Source of the DNA: Variovorax sp. N23
Lineage (GTDB): Bacteria > Pseudomonadota > Gammaproteobacteria > Burkholderiales > Burkholderiaceae_C
Direction: 5' to 3'
DNA length: 64,000 nt
Assembly (NCBI RefSeq): GCF_025486315.1
Contig: NZ_JAOOPY010000001.1
Coordinates: 496,001 to 560,000 of the forward strand
Shown here: one piece after another, positions 43,521 through 52,330 of the stretch
How positions within the stretch are numbered: the first letter of the stretch is position 1
How the letters are laid out: the number at the start of each line of letters is the position of its first letter
Program-made: the position numbers and the translations under genes
Notes under the pieces: generated by a model
What the model was told of the DNA's origin: nothing
The model's input: the letters and a program-made list of their open reading frames with translations, nothing else
The model's database searches: none

Positions 43521-44762
43521 ATGTCCTCCGTGTCAGACGCCTCCCGCACCACCCCGAATTTTTCCGACCTGACGCGCGAGCGTCCCTTCATGCAGCTGTG
43601 GGTGGCGCGGCTCTTCGGCACCGCCGCCAGCCAGATGCTGCTGGTGGCCATCGGCTGGCACATGTACGACCTGACCGGCAGCGCCTGGGACCTCGGCCTG
43701 GTCGGGCTCTACCAGTTCGTGCCGGCGCTGGTGCTGGCGCTGTACGCGGGCCATGTGGTCGACCGCCACCACCGCGGGCGCATCGTGGCCGCCTGCTTCG
43801 CGGTGCAGGGCGTGGTCGGGCTGGCACTGCTGACGGCGCATCAGCTGCACCACGATTCGCGCGCGTTGCTGCTGGGCCTGTCGGTGGTGCTGGGCGCGGT
43901 GCGCGCCTTCCAGATGCCGGCGCAGCAGTCGCTCACGCCGATGCTGGTGCCGCCGCTGATGCTGCCGCGCGCGATGGCCTTCAGCTCGGCCGGCATGCAG
44001 GGCGCCATCATCGGTGGGCCGGCGCTGGGCGGCCTGCTGTTCGCGGCCGGCACCGGCGTGGTCTACGGTGCGAGCGTGGCGCTGTTCGTGGTCGGCGGCG
44101 TGCTGGTGGCGCGCCTGCGCTACCGGCAGCCGGCGCGGGTGCGCGAGCCGGTCACGCTGGCCACGGTGTTCGCGGGCGTGAACTTCATCTGGCGCCGCAA
44201 GCCGGTGCTCGGCGCCATCTCGCTCGACCTGTTCGCGGTGCTGCTGGGCGGCGCCGTGGCGCTGCTGCCGATCTACGCCAAGGACATCCTGCACACCGGC
44301 GCCTGGGGCATGGGCCTGCTGCGTAGCGCGCCGGCCGTGGGGGCGTTGCTCACGTCCGTCTGGCTCACGCGCCAGCCGATCGAGCGGCACGTGGGCCGCA
44401 CGCTGCTGATCGCCGTGGCGGCCTTCGGCGTGTGCATGGTGGTGTTCGGCATCTCGCGCAGCTTCACGGTGTCGCTCATCGCGCTGGCGATCTCGGGCGG
44501 CGCGGACATGGTGAACGTGGTGATCCGCCAGACGCTGGTGCAGCTCGAGACGCCCGACGACATGCGCGGCCGCGTGAGCGCGGTCAGCTCGATCTTCATC
44601 GGCGCGAGCAACCAGCTCGGCGAGTTCGAGTCGGGCGCCACCGCGGCGCTGCTGGGGCCCGTGGGCTCGGTCGTGCTGGGCGGCGCGGGCACGGTCGCCG
44701 TGGCGCTCGCGTGGTTCAAGCTGTTCCCGTCGCTGGCGCGGCGCGACCGGATGGTGGGTTAG
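43521..44762 (+). CDS. MFS transporter (EntS/enterobactin exporter-like subfamily)
   Basis: The 413-residue inner-membrane protein has about 12 hydrophobic segments and the MFS loop motif GHVVDRHHRGRIV between helices 2 and 3. The pattern FMQLWVARLFGTAASQMLLVAIGWHMYDLTG and the segment QTLVQLETPDDMRGRVSA are typical of the MFS_3/EntS-like group, whose members often export siderophores or drugs. A possible -10 TATTCT ends only seven bases before the ATG, suggesting leaderless translation. The 3' end overlaps the convergent ferredoxin gene by 4 bp. Confidence 0.85.
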   Translation: MSSVSDASRTTPNFSDLTRERPFMQLWVARLFGTAASQMLLVAIGWHMYDLTGSAWDLGLVGLYQFVPALVLALYAGHVVDRHHRGRIVAACFAVQGVVGLALLTAHQLHHDSRALLLGLSVVLGAVRAFQMPAQQSLTPMLVPPLMLPRAMAFSSAGMQGAIIGGPALGGLLFAAGTGVVYGASVALFVVGGVLVARLRYRQPARVREPVTLATVFAGVNFIWRRKPVLGAISLDLFAVLLGGAVALLPIYAKDILHTGAWGMGLLRSAPAVGALLTSVWLTRQPIERHVGRTLLIAVAAFGVCMVVFGISRSFTVSLIALAISGGADMVNVVIRQTLVQLETPDDMRGRVSAVSSIFIGASNQLGEFESGATAALLGPVGSVVLGGAGTVAVALAWFKLFPSLARRDRMVG

Positions 44763-45046
44763 CCCCCGAACGCCGAGAACGCCGCCGGCACCTCGAGCAC
44801 GACGTCCGACAGCGGCTCGGCCACGCAGGGCAGGATCCAGCCTTCGACCTTTTCCTCGGCGCTGAGGCCGGGCCAGTCGACGGTGTGGCGCACCTGGCCA
44901 GCGCGCAGCCGGCAGATGCAGGTGCGGCAGGTGCCGTTGCGGCAGGAACTGGGCAACTCGATGCCGGCGGCGTCGGCGGCGCGCAGCAGGGTCTGGCCGG
45001 GGGCGGCGTCGAACTCGAAACCGCGGGGGTCGATGCGCACCCGCAT
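44759..45046 (-). CDS. 2Fe-2S plant-type ferredoxin
   Basis: The 95-residue protein has the plant-type cluster pattern C-x4-C-x2-C then a distant Cys: SSCRNGTCRTCICRLRAG and ILPCVAEPLSD. An extra Cys in CIC is present, which is common. It is a small electron carrier whose partner is not encoded nearby. It is followed after 5 bp by a VF530-type gene in the upstream direction of the same strand. Confidence 0.9.
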   Translation of the reverse strand: MRVRIDPRGFEFDAAPGQTLLRAADAAGIELPSSCRNGTCRTCICRLRAGQVRHTVDWPGLSAEEKVEGWILPCVAEPLSDVVLEVPAAFSAFGG

Positions 45047-45051
45047 CCTGC

Positions 45052-45330
45052 TCAGCGCGGTGCCGCGCCCTGCGACTGGCGGCGCTGGTCGCGCAGCATG
45101 AAGAGGTAGAGGCTTTCGACCTTCTCGCGCGCCCAGGGCGTCTTGCGCAGGAACTTGAGGCTGGAGCCCACGCTCGGGTCCTGCCCGAAGCAGCGCAGCG
45201 GGATGCGTTCGTTCAGCCCGGCCCAGCCGTACTCCGCCTCCAGCGCCCGCACGATGGCTTCGAGCGTCAGGCCGTGCAGCGGGTTGCGCGGCTGGGGTGC
45301 AGGGGCCGGCGGGGCGGCGTCTTCGGTCAC
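45052..45330 (-). CDS. VF530/DUF2132 family small DNA-binding-like protein
   Basis: The 92-residue protein has the complete family signature [21 protein letters not shown], then [30 protein letters not shown]. The fold of VF530-type proteins suggests nucleic-acid binding, with no defined role. The start overlaps the stop of the 49-residue gene upstream by 4 bp. Confidence 0.85.
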   Translation of the reverse strand: MTEDAAPPAPAPQPRNPLHGLTLEAIVRALEAEYGWAGLNERIPLRCFGQDPSVGSSLKFLRKTPWAREKVESLYLFMLRDQRRQSQGAAPR

Positions 45331-45476
45331 TTGTTCTTGAGCTTGCCGCGCGGGATCACGGCGGTGGTCATGGTGCGGATCGGCTCGTCAGGGGACGAAG
45401 ACGGTGCCTTCGGTGGCGAGGTGTCCTTCTTGGGCTTCTTCGCCTCTTTGTTGGCGCGTTGCTGACCTTTGGCCAT
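45327..45476 (-). CDS. Small Lys-rich conserved protein (49 aa)
   Basis: The 49-residue protein begins [19 protein letters not shown] and ends PRGKLKNK. It is strongly basic and probably disordered, so it could bind RNA or DNA. The start at 45476 is chosen because AGAGACC and the conserved-looking MAKGQQR start there; the upstream frame extension is unlike protein. It is translationally coupled to the VF530 gene (ATGA overlap). I recall similar short proteins in related bacteria but know no function. Confidence 0.6.
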   Translation of the reverse strand: MAKGQQRANKEAKKPKKDTSPPKAPSSSPDEPIRTMTTAVIPRGKLKNK

Positions 45477-45564
45477 GATGGTCTCTCCGACGATGAATGG
45501 TGAATGTGCCGGGGAGTTTAGCGGGCGGCGACAATACACGGTTCCATCGAAGAACTCAGCATTC

Positions 45565-46083
45565 ATGTCCCACTACGAAGTCCGTCCCGCCACGATGCGC
45601 GACGCCAAAGCCATCGCCGAAATCCACGCCGCCGCCGCCCGCGCGGCCTATGCGGACATCCTGCCCGAGGACCAGCTCCTGGCCCTGGCGCCGGCCACCC
45701 GTGAAGCCAAGTGGCGCGAGGCCATCGAATTCAGCGAGCCACAGGTGCAGGTGGCGGTGATCGACGGCGAAGTCGTCGGCTTCGTCGGCTACGACCGCTC
45801 GCGCGACCCCAAGACGCCCTCGACCACCGGCGAGATCTGGGCCATCTACCTCAAGCCCGAGCACTGGGGCAAGGGCGCCGGCGTGGCCCTCTGGGATGCC
45901 GCGCGCGACGGCCTCGAGGAAGAGGGCTGCACCACCGTCACCATCTGGGTGCCGCTGCGCAACGAGCGCGCCATGCGCTTTCACGAACTGGCCGGCTTCA
46001 AGCGCGAGATGAAGACCGCCAAGACCACCGCCATCGGCACGGTGAAGATCGAAGAAATCCGCCTCAAGCGCAGCGTGAGCTGA
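45565..46083 (+). CDS. GNAT-family N-acetyltransferase
   Basis: The 172-residue GNAT protein starts YEVRPATMRDAKAIAEIH. The acetyl-CoA-binding motif A region is EIWAIYLKPEHWGKGAGVALWDAA, followed by RNERAMRFHELAGFKRE. The substrate is unknown. A tract of nine T residues begins inside and after the stop codon (46083 onward) with only a weak stem before it, so termination there is uncertain. Confidence 0.85.
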   Translation: MSHYEVRPATMRDAKAIAEIHAAAARAAYADILPEDQLLALAPATREAKWREAIEFSEPQVQVAVIDGEVVGFVGYDRSRDPKTPSTTGEIWAIYLKPEHWGKGAGVALWDAARDGLEEEGCTTVTIWVPLRNERAMRFHELAGFKREMKTAKTTAIGTVKIEEIRLKRSVS

Positions 46084-46203
46084 TTTTTTTTGCCGGCGCC
46101 GCCTGTGCCGCTCGTGGCGCCGTAGGACGGTTGCGGGATTTCCCTGACCCGGGGCTGACCAGCGGCTAAGCTGCGCGGCTTCATCACTCCGACGTCCTGC
46201 ACC

Positions 46204-47106
46204 ATGGCCGCCAGTCTCTTTCTCCTGCTCGACGACATCGCGACCGTCCTCGACGATGTGTCGCTCCTCACCAAGGTCGCGGCCAAGAAGACCGCGGGGG
46301 TGCTGGGCGACGACCTGGCGCTCAACGCGCAGCAGGTCGCCGGCGTCAAGGCCGACCGCGAGCTGCCGGTGGTCTGGGCGGTGTGCAAGGGCTCCTTCCT
46401 CAACAAGCTGATCCTGGTGCCGGCCGCCTTGCTCATCGGCAGCGTCCTGCCGTGGGCGATCACGCCCTTGCTGATGATCGGCGGCGCCTTCCTGTGCTTC
46501 GAGGGCGTCGAGAAGCTGGCCCACAAGTTCCTGCACAAGGCCGAGCACGACGCCGAGGTGGCGCAGCACGTGCGGGCCGTGGCCGATCCGGCCGTCGACG
46601 TGGTCGCCGCCGAGAAGGCCAAGATCAAGGGCGCGGTGCGCACCGACTTCATCCTGTCGGCCGAGATCATCGTCATCACGCTCGGCACGGTGGGCGGCCA
46701 GCCCTTCGGCACCCAGGTCGCGGTGCTCTCGGGCATCGCGGTCATCATGACCATCGGTGTCTACGGGCTGGTGGCAGGCATCGTGAAGCTGGACGACGCC
46801 GGCCTCTGGCTGACCCGCCGCGCCAGCGCCGCGCAGCAGGCCTTCGGCCGCGGCATCCTGGCGGCGGCGCCCTGGCTGATGAAGGCGCTGTCGGTGGCCG
46901 GCACCGCCGCCATGTTCCTGGTCGGCGGCGGCATCCTGGTGCACGGCGTGCCGGCCTTCGGCCACGCGGTGGAGGCCTGGACCGCGGGCGCGGGGGCGTT
47001 GGGCACCGTGGGGTCGATGCTCGTCAACGCGGGCATCGGCATCGTGGCCGGCGCCCTCGTGCTCGGTGCCGTGGAGCTGGCGAAGAAGTTGCTCGGCAAG
47101 CGCTGA
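46204..47106 (+). CDS. DUF808 (YedI-like) inner-membrane protein
   Basis: The 300-residue protein matches the DUF808 family: LLLDDIATVLDDVSLLTKVAAKKTAGVLGDDLALNAQQV at the N-terminus, then several hydrophobic helices and the conserved VCKGSFLNKLILVPAALL. This is an integral membrane protein of unknown function. It converges on a small membrane protein gene seven bases downstream. Confidence 0.88.
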   Translation: MAASLFLLLDDIATVLDDVSLLTKVAAKKTAGVLGDDLALNAQQVAGVKADRELPVVWAVCKGSFLNKLILVPAALLIGSVLPWAITPLLMIGGAFLCFEGVEKLAHKFLHKAEHDAEVAQHVRAVADPAVDVVAAEKAKIKGAVRTDFILSAEIIVITLGTVGGQPFGTQVAVLSGIAVIMTIGVYGLVAGIVKLDDAGLWLTRRASAAQQAFGRGILAAAPWLMKALSVAGTAAMFLVGGGILVHGVPAFGHAVEAWTAGAGALGTVGSMLVNAGIGIVAGALVLGAVELAKKLLGKR

Positions 47107-47113
47107 AAAAACG

Positions 47114-47332
47114 CTAGGGGCGCTTGCCCTTGGCCCGCTGCACCAGGTCGACCACGATCAGCGCCATGCCCAGCACCAGCGCGAACCAGCCGACGGTGGC
47201 GGCGCCCGCGATCATGTCGTGCCAGTGGGGCGACTGAAGGAAGTACGGCGCGACCAGCACGGCGATGCCGATCAGCAGACAGAGGACGCCGCGTTCGGCC
47301 ATGCGCGGTGCGCGTGAAGGTTTGGATGCCAT
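47114..47332 (-). CDS. Small two-helix membrane protein
   Basis: The 72-residue protein begins MASKPSRAPRMAERG. It has two hydrophobic segments (about residues 17-33 and 42-60) and a short basic tail ending AKGKRP. I do not recognise a family. Starts 16 codons upstream (47380) or nine codons upstream are possible, but the upstream codons overlap the divergent gene's start region. Confidence 0.55.
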   Translation of the reverse strand: MASKPSRAPRMAERGVLCLLIGIAVLVAPYFLQSPHWHDMIAGAATVGWFALVLGMALIVVDLVQRAKGKRP

Positions 47333-47372
47333 CGGGCGAGTGTAGGGGCGGCTCATAGGAGAATCGGAACCC

Positions 47373-47774
47373 ATGACCACAGCCTTGCCGTCCCCGCGCG
47401 CTCTCCGGCGCCTTCTTGCGCTGGCCGCCTTCGCGGCCGGCGGTGCCGCAGCGCAGGATGCGGCCCAGTTTCCCGCGGCCGCCGTGCGGTTCCTCGACGG
47501 CGAACTGCCCCGGATGGAAAACGCCGTGAAGGAGCGCGACCGCGACTACTTCGAGGAGGCGATGGGCCGCACGGTGGCGTTTTCGGACGACTGGGGCTTC
47601 AAGAGCCACGCCAACCCGGCACTGGCGCCGTACCGCGGCTGCACCGAGGCCGTGTCCGATTTTGTCATCGTCGGCCTGTGCCGCCTGATGCCCAACGGCA
47701 GCGAGTGCGACGCGATGCTCGCCACCCGCTTCGACACCAACCTGCGCCAGTGCCGGCAAGCCGCCGGGCGCTGA
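47373..47774 (+). CDS. Exported protein of unknown function (133 aa)
   Basis: This protein has a clear signal peptide (RRLLALAAFAAGGAAAQDA) and a mature domain of about 105 residues. The mature part has Cys at YRGCTEAV, GLCRL, SECDAML and RQCRQ, compatible with two disulfides in the periplasm. AGGAGA precedes the ATG. I recognise no family. It converges on the DUF2817 gene. Confidence 0.65.
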   Translation: MTTALPSPRALRRLLALAAFAAGGAAAQDAAQFPAAAVRFLDGELPRMENAVKERDRDYFEEAMGRTVAFSDDWGFKSHANPALAPYRGCTEAVSDFVIVGLCRLMPNGSECDAMLATRFDTNLRQCRQAAGR

Positions 47775-47784
47775 GCGCTGGGGC

Positions 47785-48900
47785 TCAGGCGCCGGCCTTC
47801 TCGGCGTTCCCGGCCTTCTGCAGGCCCTGCAGGGTCTGCAGCATCACCACCCGGGCCTGGCCGAGCACCATGCCCTTCCATTCGTCGTTGTCGCAGTAGA
47901 AGGCGTCGCGCAGGTCGCGGCGGATGGCGTGCTGCTGCACGTCGGGCGCGTCCGGGTGGCGGCGCAGCCAGGTGTCGGCGCGCAGCCGGTCGAGCACCTC
48001 CTGGTCGGGCAGGGTGCCGAATTCCAGGCCCATCAGCGTGGCGTGGGCCTGCGGGCACTCGTCGTAGACGATGGTCACGACCGGCCCCGTCACGTCGGCC
48101 GAGGCGGACGTGCCCTCGAAGGGCGCGAACACGTCGGCGCCCCACCAGGCCAGCGCGCGTGGCAGGCCGTCGGGCCGGCCGGGGTAGATCTTCTCGCCGT
48201 GCCCGTAGGGGCCGAGGCCGGTGTGCACGTCGATCCAGGCGATGTGCCTGGCCGCCGCGCCGTGCCTGCGCAGGATGGCGCGCATGGTGCGGTTGCTCCA
48301 CGAAGGCGCCTGGCCGCCGTAGAACACGCCGTCGGGTGCGGTGTACTGGCCGGTGGTCACGGCCGCGCGGTAGCCGCGCACGCCGTGCTTCCCGATGTAG
48401 GCAGCCATGGCGGCCCGGTCCGCCTCGGTGGGCGGCCACTGCGCGGGCAGCACGAAGGGCTCGACCTCGGCGTAGGCCGCGTTCACCGGCAGCGGTGCGT
48501 CGAAATCGATGTGGTTGCGGTTCAGGTCGATGTTGTCTTCGTTGGTGCGGTGCAGGTGCGAGAAGCCGTGTGGGTTGACCGCGTGCACCAGCAGCAGCGC
48601 GACGCCGGCCCGTTCGAGGCGAGCCATCAGGTCGGCGTCGTTCAGCAGGGCGACCTGGCAGCCCGAGCCGCAGAAGCCTTCGGGCCCGTGCGTGCCCGAG
48701 CTGACGATCAGCAGCTTGTCGGCGCCGGGCGCGCCGAGGAGGGCGGTGTCGGTGGCCAGCGCCTCGCCCAGGGCGCCGGTGTGGCCGTCGAGCGGGAAGG
48801 TGTCGATCGTGGCCTGGCGCTCGCGGGCGGCGTCGAGGAACTTGCGGCGGGCTTCGGCATAGCTGCCGGAGAAGTGGCGGGCGGCGTGGGTGCTGTACAT
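47785..48900 (-). CDS. DUF2817/M14-like carboxypeptidase family protein
   Basis: The 371-residue protein matches DUF2817, a branch of the M14 zinc peptidase clan. SSGTHGPEGFCGSG provides the His and Glu ligands, LHRTNEDNIDLNRNHIDF the substrate loop, and AWIDVHTGLGPYGHGE the third His ligand. It is probably a cytoplasmic amidohydrolase or peptidase; the substrate is unknown. It is the third M14-like hydrolase in this window, with those at 24745 and 57073. Confidence 0.83.
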   Translation of the reverse strand: MYSTHAARHFSGSYAEARRKFLDAARERQATIDTFPLDGHTGALGEALATDTALLGAPGADKLLIVSSGTHGPEGFCGSGCQVALLNDADLMARLERAGVALLLVHAVNPHGFSHLHRTNEDNIDLNRNHIDFDAPLPVNAAYAEVEPFVLPAQWPPTEADRAAMAAYIGKHGVRGYRAAVTTGQYTAPDGVFYGGQAPSWSNRTMRAILRRHGAAARHIAWIDVHTGLGPYGHGEKIYPGRPDGLPRALAWWGADVFAPFEGTSASADVTGPVVTIVYDECPQAHATLMGLEFGTLPDQEVLDRLRADTWLRRHPDAPDVQQHAIRRDLRDAFYCDNDEWKGMVLGQARVVMLQTLQGLQKAGNAEKAGA

Positions 48901-48945
48901 GCCGCGAGTATTGCGCGCCGGCGGCGTTTGCGCTTCATCGCGCCT

Positions 48946-49311
48946 TCAGCCGCGGCGGCGCAGATGGTCGGCCACGGCCTGCACGTCGGATCTGCCGCGC
49001 ACGGCGGCCAGTCGCAGCGGGCCGTCGCCCGTCGCGGCGGCCACGGCGGTGGCCTTCTTCGGGCACAGGCCCAGGCAGGACGATTCGACGATGCGAAAGC
49101 GCGGCCGTTCGGCCCCCAGCGCCTTCCTGAATTCGCCCGGCAGCTTCTTCGCCTTGCGCCTGGGCGGGCCGCTGCCGCGCTCGGCACAGCGGCCGCAGAC
49201 CAGCAGCAGGGCGTCGAACCTGGGCGCCACGAAAGGCGAGGTCGGCCCGGCCGGGATCGACGCGGAAGGGGCGGGCGGCGTGTCCGTCGGCAGGATGGGC
49301 GTGCGGTTCAT
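48946..49311 (-). CDS. Thioredoxin-like 2Fe-2S ferredoxin / DUF1636-like protein
   Basis: The 121-residue protein has a disordered Pro-rich N-terminus of about 25 residues and a thioredoxin-like fold. Four Cys form a CGRC pair near residue 41 and a second pair in SSCLGLCPKKA, the arrangement of (2Fe-2S) thioredoxin-like ferredoxins. The start at 49311 begins at MNRTPILPTD. It could act in electron transfer or metal handling; the partner is not evident. A long open frame continues upstream only as the antisense shadow of gshA. Confidence 0.65.
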   Translation of the reverse strand: MNRTPILPTDTPPAPSASIPAGPTSPFVAPRFDALLLVCGRCAERGSGPPRRKAKKLPGEFRKALGAERPRFRIVESSCLGLCPKKATAVAAATGDGPLRLAAVRGRSDVQAVADHLRRRG

Positions 49312-49401
49312 GCGGTTCCTCGGGGTGATCGAACAGGGTAGCCGCCCGCCGTGCGCTATCGTGTCGGTCTGCCACCCGTCACCCCACTCATCCTCTCCGC
49401 C

Positions 49402-50067
49402 ATGTCCCTGCTGCCCACCTTCGAGATCGAAACCGCGCCCAACCCTACCGCCACCGTCATCGTGATGCACGGCCTGGGCGCCGACGGCAACGATTTCGTG
49501 CCGATCGCCAAGGAACTCGAACTCGGCGACGTCGGCCCGGTGCGCTTCGTGTTCCCCAGCGCGCCGTCGATGCCGGTGAGCATCAACGGCGGCTATCCGA
49601 TGCCCGCCTGGTACGACATCTTCGCGCCCGACCTGGTGCGGCGCGAAGACGATGCCGGCCTGCGCCGCTCGCGCGACGCCATTGAGGCGCTGATCGCCCA
49701 CGAGAAGTCGCGCGGCATCTCGGCCGGGCGCATCGTGCTGGCCGGCTTCTCGCAGGGCTGCGCCATGGCCCTCATGACCGGGCTGCGCCATCCCGAGCGA
49801 CTGGCCGGCATCGTCGGCCTGTCGGGCTACCTGCCGCTGGCCGCCACGACCGAGGCCGAGCGCCATCCGGCGAACCAGTCGACGCCGGTGTTCCTGGCGC
49901 ACGGCACGCAAGATGGCGTGGTGGTGCTGCCGCGCGCCCTCGACACCCGCGCGGCGCTGGAGCGGCTCGGCTACACCGTGGAATGGCACGACTACCCGAT
50001 GGCGCATTCGGTCTGCCTGGAGGAAATCGCCGACCTCGGCGCCTTCCTGCGGCGTGTGCTGGGCTGA
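49402..50067 (+). CDS. Carboxylesterase/phospholipase family hydrolase
   Basis: The 221-residue alpha/beta hydrolase is of the EstB/acyl-protein-thioesterase type. VIVMHGLGADGNDF forms the oxyanion region, LAGFSQGCAMA holds the nucleophile Ser, AHGTQDGVVV the Asp and MAHSVCLEE the His. It is a cytoplasmic esterase of broad specificity. The in-frame ATG at 49402 is chosen over 49351 because conservation begins at LPTFEIE. Confidence 0.88.
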   Translation: MSLLPTFEIETAPNPTATVIVMHGLGADGNDFVPIAKELELGDVGPVRFVFPSAPSMPVSINGGYPMPAWYDIFAPDLVRREDDAGLRRSRDAIEALIAHEKSRGISAGRIVLAGFSQGCAMALMTGLRHPERLAGIVGLSGYLPLAATTEAERHPANQSTPVFLAHGTQDGVVVLPRALDTRAALERLGYTVEWHDYPMAHSVCLEEIADLGAFLRRVLG

Positions 50068-50163
50068 GCCCGGGCCGGACTCCGGGCAGTTTCCCCGTGC
50101 CAGCAGCCGTCTGCCGAAAGTGCTACCTTCCAGCCCCACCAAAGACGGACAAGCGATAAGAAC

Positions 50164-51720
50164 ATGAGCACATTGCAGGAGCGGCTCGCCGCGCTCTCGC
50201 CCGCACGCTTGAGGGGCGTGCGGCGGGGCATCGAGAAGGAAAGCCTGCGCGCGCGGCCCGACGGGCAGCTCGCGCTGACGCCGCACCCGGCGGCGCTGGG
50301 CTCGGCGCTCACGCACCCCCACATCACCACCGACTTCAGCGAATCGCAGCTGGAGCTGATCACCGGCGTGCACGGCGACGTCGAGGCGGCGCTCGCCGAA
50401 CTCACGCAGGTGCACCAGTTCACCTACCGGGTGCTCAACGAGCTGGGCGATGAGCGCATGTGGGTGTCGAGCATGCCCTGCGGCCTGCCGACCGACGAGA
50501 CCATTCCCATCGCCCGCTACGGCAGCTCGAACGTGGGCCGCGCCAAGAGCGTCTACCGCATGGGGCTGAGCCACCGCTACGGCCGGCGCATGCAGACCAT
50601 TTCCGGCATCCACTACAACTGGTCGCTCCCCGAGGTGTCGAGCGAGCAGTACTTCGCGCTGATCCGCAACTTCCGCCGGCACGCCTTCCTGCTGCTGTAC
50701 CTGTTCGGCGCGTCGCCGGCGCTGTGCTCGAGCTTCGTGGCCGGTCGGCCGCACGAGCTGCGTCCGATCGGCGAGGGCAGCATGCACATGCCCTTCGGCA
50801 CCTCGCTGCGCATGGGGCGCCTGGGCTACCAGAGCGAGGCGCAGTCGTCGCTGCAGGTGAGCTACAACAGCCTCGAAGGCTACGGTGCGTCGCTGCAGGA
50901 CGCGCTGACGCGGCCCTGGCCGGCCTACGAGAGCATCGGCATCCAGAACCCCGGCGGCGACTACAACCAGCTGGGCACCACGCTGCTGCAGATCGAGAAC
51001 GAGTTCTACGGCACCATCCGCCCCAAGCGCGTGATCTATCCCGGCGAGCGCCCGCTGCATGCGCTGCGCGAGCGCGGCGTCGAATACGTCGAAGTGCGCC
51101 TGATGGACCTCGACCCCTTCGTGCCGGTCGGCATCACGGCGCAGACCATCCGCTTCCTCGACGTGTTCCTGCTGCACTGCCTGCTCAGCGACAGCCCCGA
51201 CGACACGCCGCAGGAGATCGCCGAGCTGGCGCACAACCAGCACCTGACGGCGGCCCGCGGACGCGAGCCCGGCCTGCAGCTGCTGCGCGGCGGCCAGGAG
51301 ATCGCGCTGACCGAGTGGGGTGCCGACCTGGTGGCGCAATGCCGGCCGATCGCCCAGGCGCTGGATGCTGCCCATGGCGGCAGCACCTACATGCAGTCGC
51401 TCGACGCGGCGGTGACCGGCCTGCGCGACGCGCACAGCCTGCCGTCGGCGCGCGTGCTCGCCGCGATGGCGGCCGACCATGGCCATTCCTTCACCGACTT
51501 CGCGCGCGCGCGCTCCGAGGCGGCGCGGCAGGCGCTGCTGACACAGCCCTTCGCGCCCGAGGACCAGGCCCGCTTCGTCCAGGCCAGCGCCGAATCGATC
51601 GAGGCGCAGAAGGCCATCGAAGCGGCCGACACCATGCCCTTCGAGATCTACCGACAGCAGTACGTGTCGCCGGCCCGCCTGGGCTTGGGCGCGCGGGCAC
51701 GCAACGCGGTCGCGGTGTGA
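50164..51720 (+). CDS. gshA: Glutamate-cysteine ligase
   Basis: The 518-residue protein has the same length as E. coli GshA and the gamma-proteobacterial-type signature. The N-terminus is RGVRRGIEKESLRARPDG, followed by TTDFSESQLELITG, SGIHYNWSLP and LGYQSEAQSSLQVSYNSLEGYGASL. It joins glutamate and cysteine with ATP in the first step of glutathione synthesis, in the cytoplasm. gshB is not in the window. Some EgtB enzymes use its product gamma-glutamylcysteine, so it may also support the egt genes 10 kb upstream. Confidence 0.93.
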   Translation: MSTLQERLAALSPARLRGVRRGIEKESLRARPDGQLALTPHPAALGSALTHPHITTDFSESQLELITGVHGDVEAALAELTQVHQFTYRVLNELGDERMWVSSMPCGLPTDETIPIARYGSSNVGRAKSVYRMGLSHRYGRRMQTISGIHYNWSLPEVSSEQYFALIRNFRRHAFLLLYLFGASPALCSSFVAGRPHELRPIGEGSMHMPFGTSLRMGRLGYQSEAQSSLQVSYNSLEGYGASLQDALTRPWPAYESIGIQNPGGDYNQLGTTLLQIENEFYGTIRPKRVIYPGERPLHALRERGVEYVEVRLMDLDPFVPVGITAQTIRFLDVFLLHCLLSDSPDDTPQEIAELAHNQHLTAARGREPGLQLLRGGQEIALTEWGADLVAQCRPIAQALDAAHGGSTYMQSLDAAVTGLRDAHSLPSARVLAAMAADHGHSFTDFARARSEAARQALLTQPFAPEDQARFVQASAESIEAQKAIEAADTMPFEIYRQQYVSPARLGLGARARNAVAV

Positions 51721-51738
51721 GGGGGCCGGGGGCGCACC

Positions 51739-51769
51739 CCGGCGCATGCGCCGGTAGGCGCGCACCTAC
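51739..51769. other. Two adjacent palindromes between gshA and the response regulator gene
   Basis: CCGGCGCATGCGCCGG at 51739-51754 is a perfect 16-bp palindrome. It shares its last base with GTAGGCGCGCACCTAC (51754-51769), a palindrome with one mispaired base pair. No T-tract follows, so a standard intrinsic terminator is unlikely. A protein binding site or the end of the gshA transcript are possible. Confidence 0.45.
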
Positions 51770-51855
51770 CCGGATTGGCCGGCATGACCCACTGCCGGGC
51801 TGCGCGCGGCGCGGATGATGGTCTTCAACCAAGGCACCTCCGTACATCGCTCGCC

Positions 51856-52242
51856 GTGATTCGTTCTTCCAAGCCCTACAAGACCTACCTGGTCGAAGAC
51901 AACCCCGTGATCCGAGAGAACCTCGTCGGTTTCCTCGAGGATGTGGCCGACACCACGGTCGTGGCTCATGCGAGCAGCGAGCAGGAAGCGGTGCAGTGGC
52001 TGGACGGCCACCGCGACGAGTGGGACATGGCCATCGTCGACCTGTTCCTGCAGGAGGGCAACGGCTTCGGTGTGGTCGATGCCTGCCGCAACCGCGCATC
52101 CCACCAGAAGGTCGTCGTGCTGAGCAACTACGCCACGGCCGACATGCGCGAGCGCTCCAGGGTGCTGGGCGCCGATGCCTTCTTCGACAAGTCCGCCGAG
52201 ATCGACCAGCTGCTCGAGTACTTCGAGCACGCCCACCGCTAG
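51856..52242 (+). CDS. Single-domain response regulator (CheY-like receiver)
   Basis: The 128-residue receiver domain without an output domain has an acidic pair in YLVEDNPVI, the phosphoacceptor Asp in MAIVDLFLQEGNG, Ser in VVLSNYA, and the conserved Lys in AFFDKSAEI. It starts with GTG at 51856, where the domain begins; an earlier in-frame ATG (51784) adds a non-conserved stretch. No histidine kinase is adjacent, so it is an orphan regulator acting through protein contacts. Confidence 0.82.
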   Translation: MIRSSKPYKTYLVEDNPVIRENLVGFLEDVADTTVVAHASSEQEAVQWLDGHRDEWDMAIVDLFLQEGNGFGVVDACRNRASHQKVVVLSNYATADMRERSRVLGADAFFDKSAEIDQLLEYFEHAHR

Positions 52243-52330
52243 GGTCTGGCCCGCGTTGTCGCATGCGTGGCCGGCGTTGCCGGGCCGCTGCGGTACAACC
52301 GCAGCCCTTGCAACCACGAATTTCAACGAG

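Noticed and set aside
46064-46092. T-tract after the GNAT gene as an intrinsic terminator
   Set aside because: Only a four-base stem with a large loop precedes the T-run and the stop codon lies between them, so it was not called.
47095-47128. Nine-base-pair inverted repeat between the convergent DUF808 and small membrane protein genes
   Set aside because: Both proteins end in Gly-Lys-Arg using the same codons, which creates the inverted repeat. The 16-base loop and absence of a T-tract after either arm make a terminator unconvincing.
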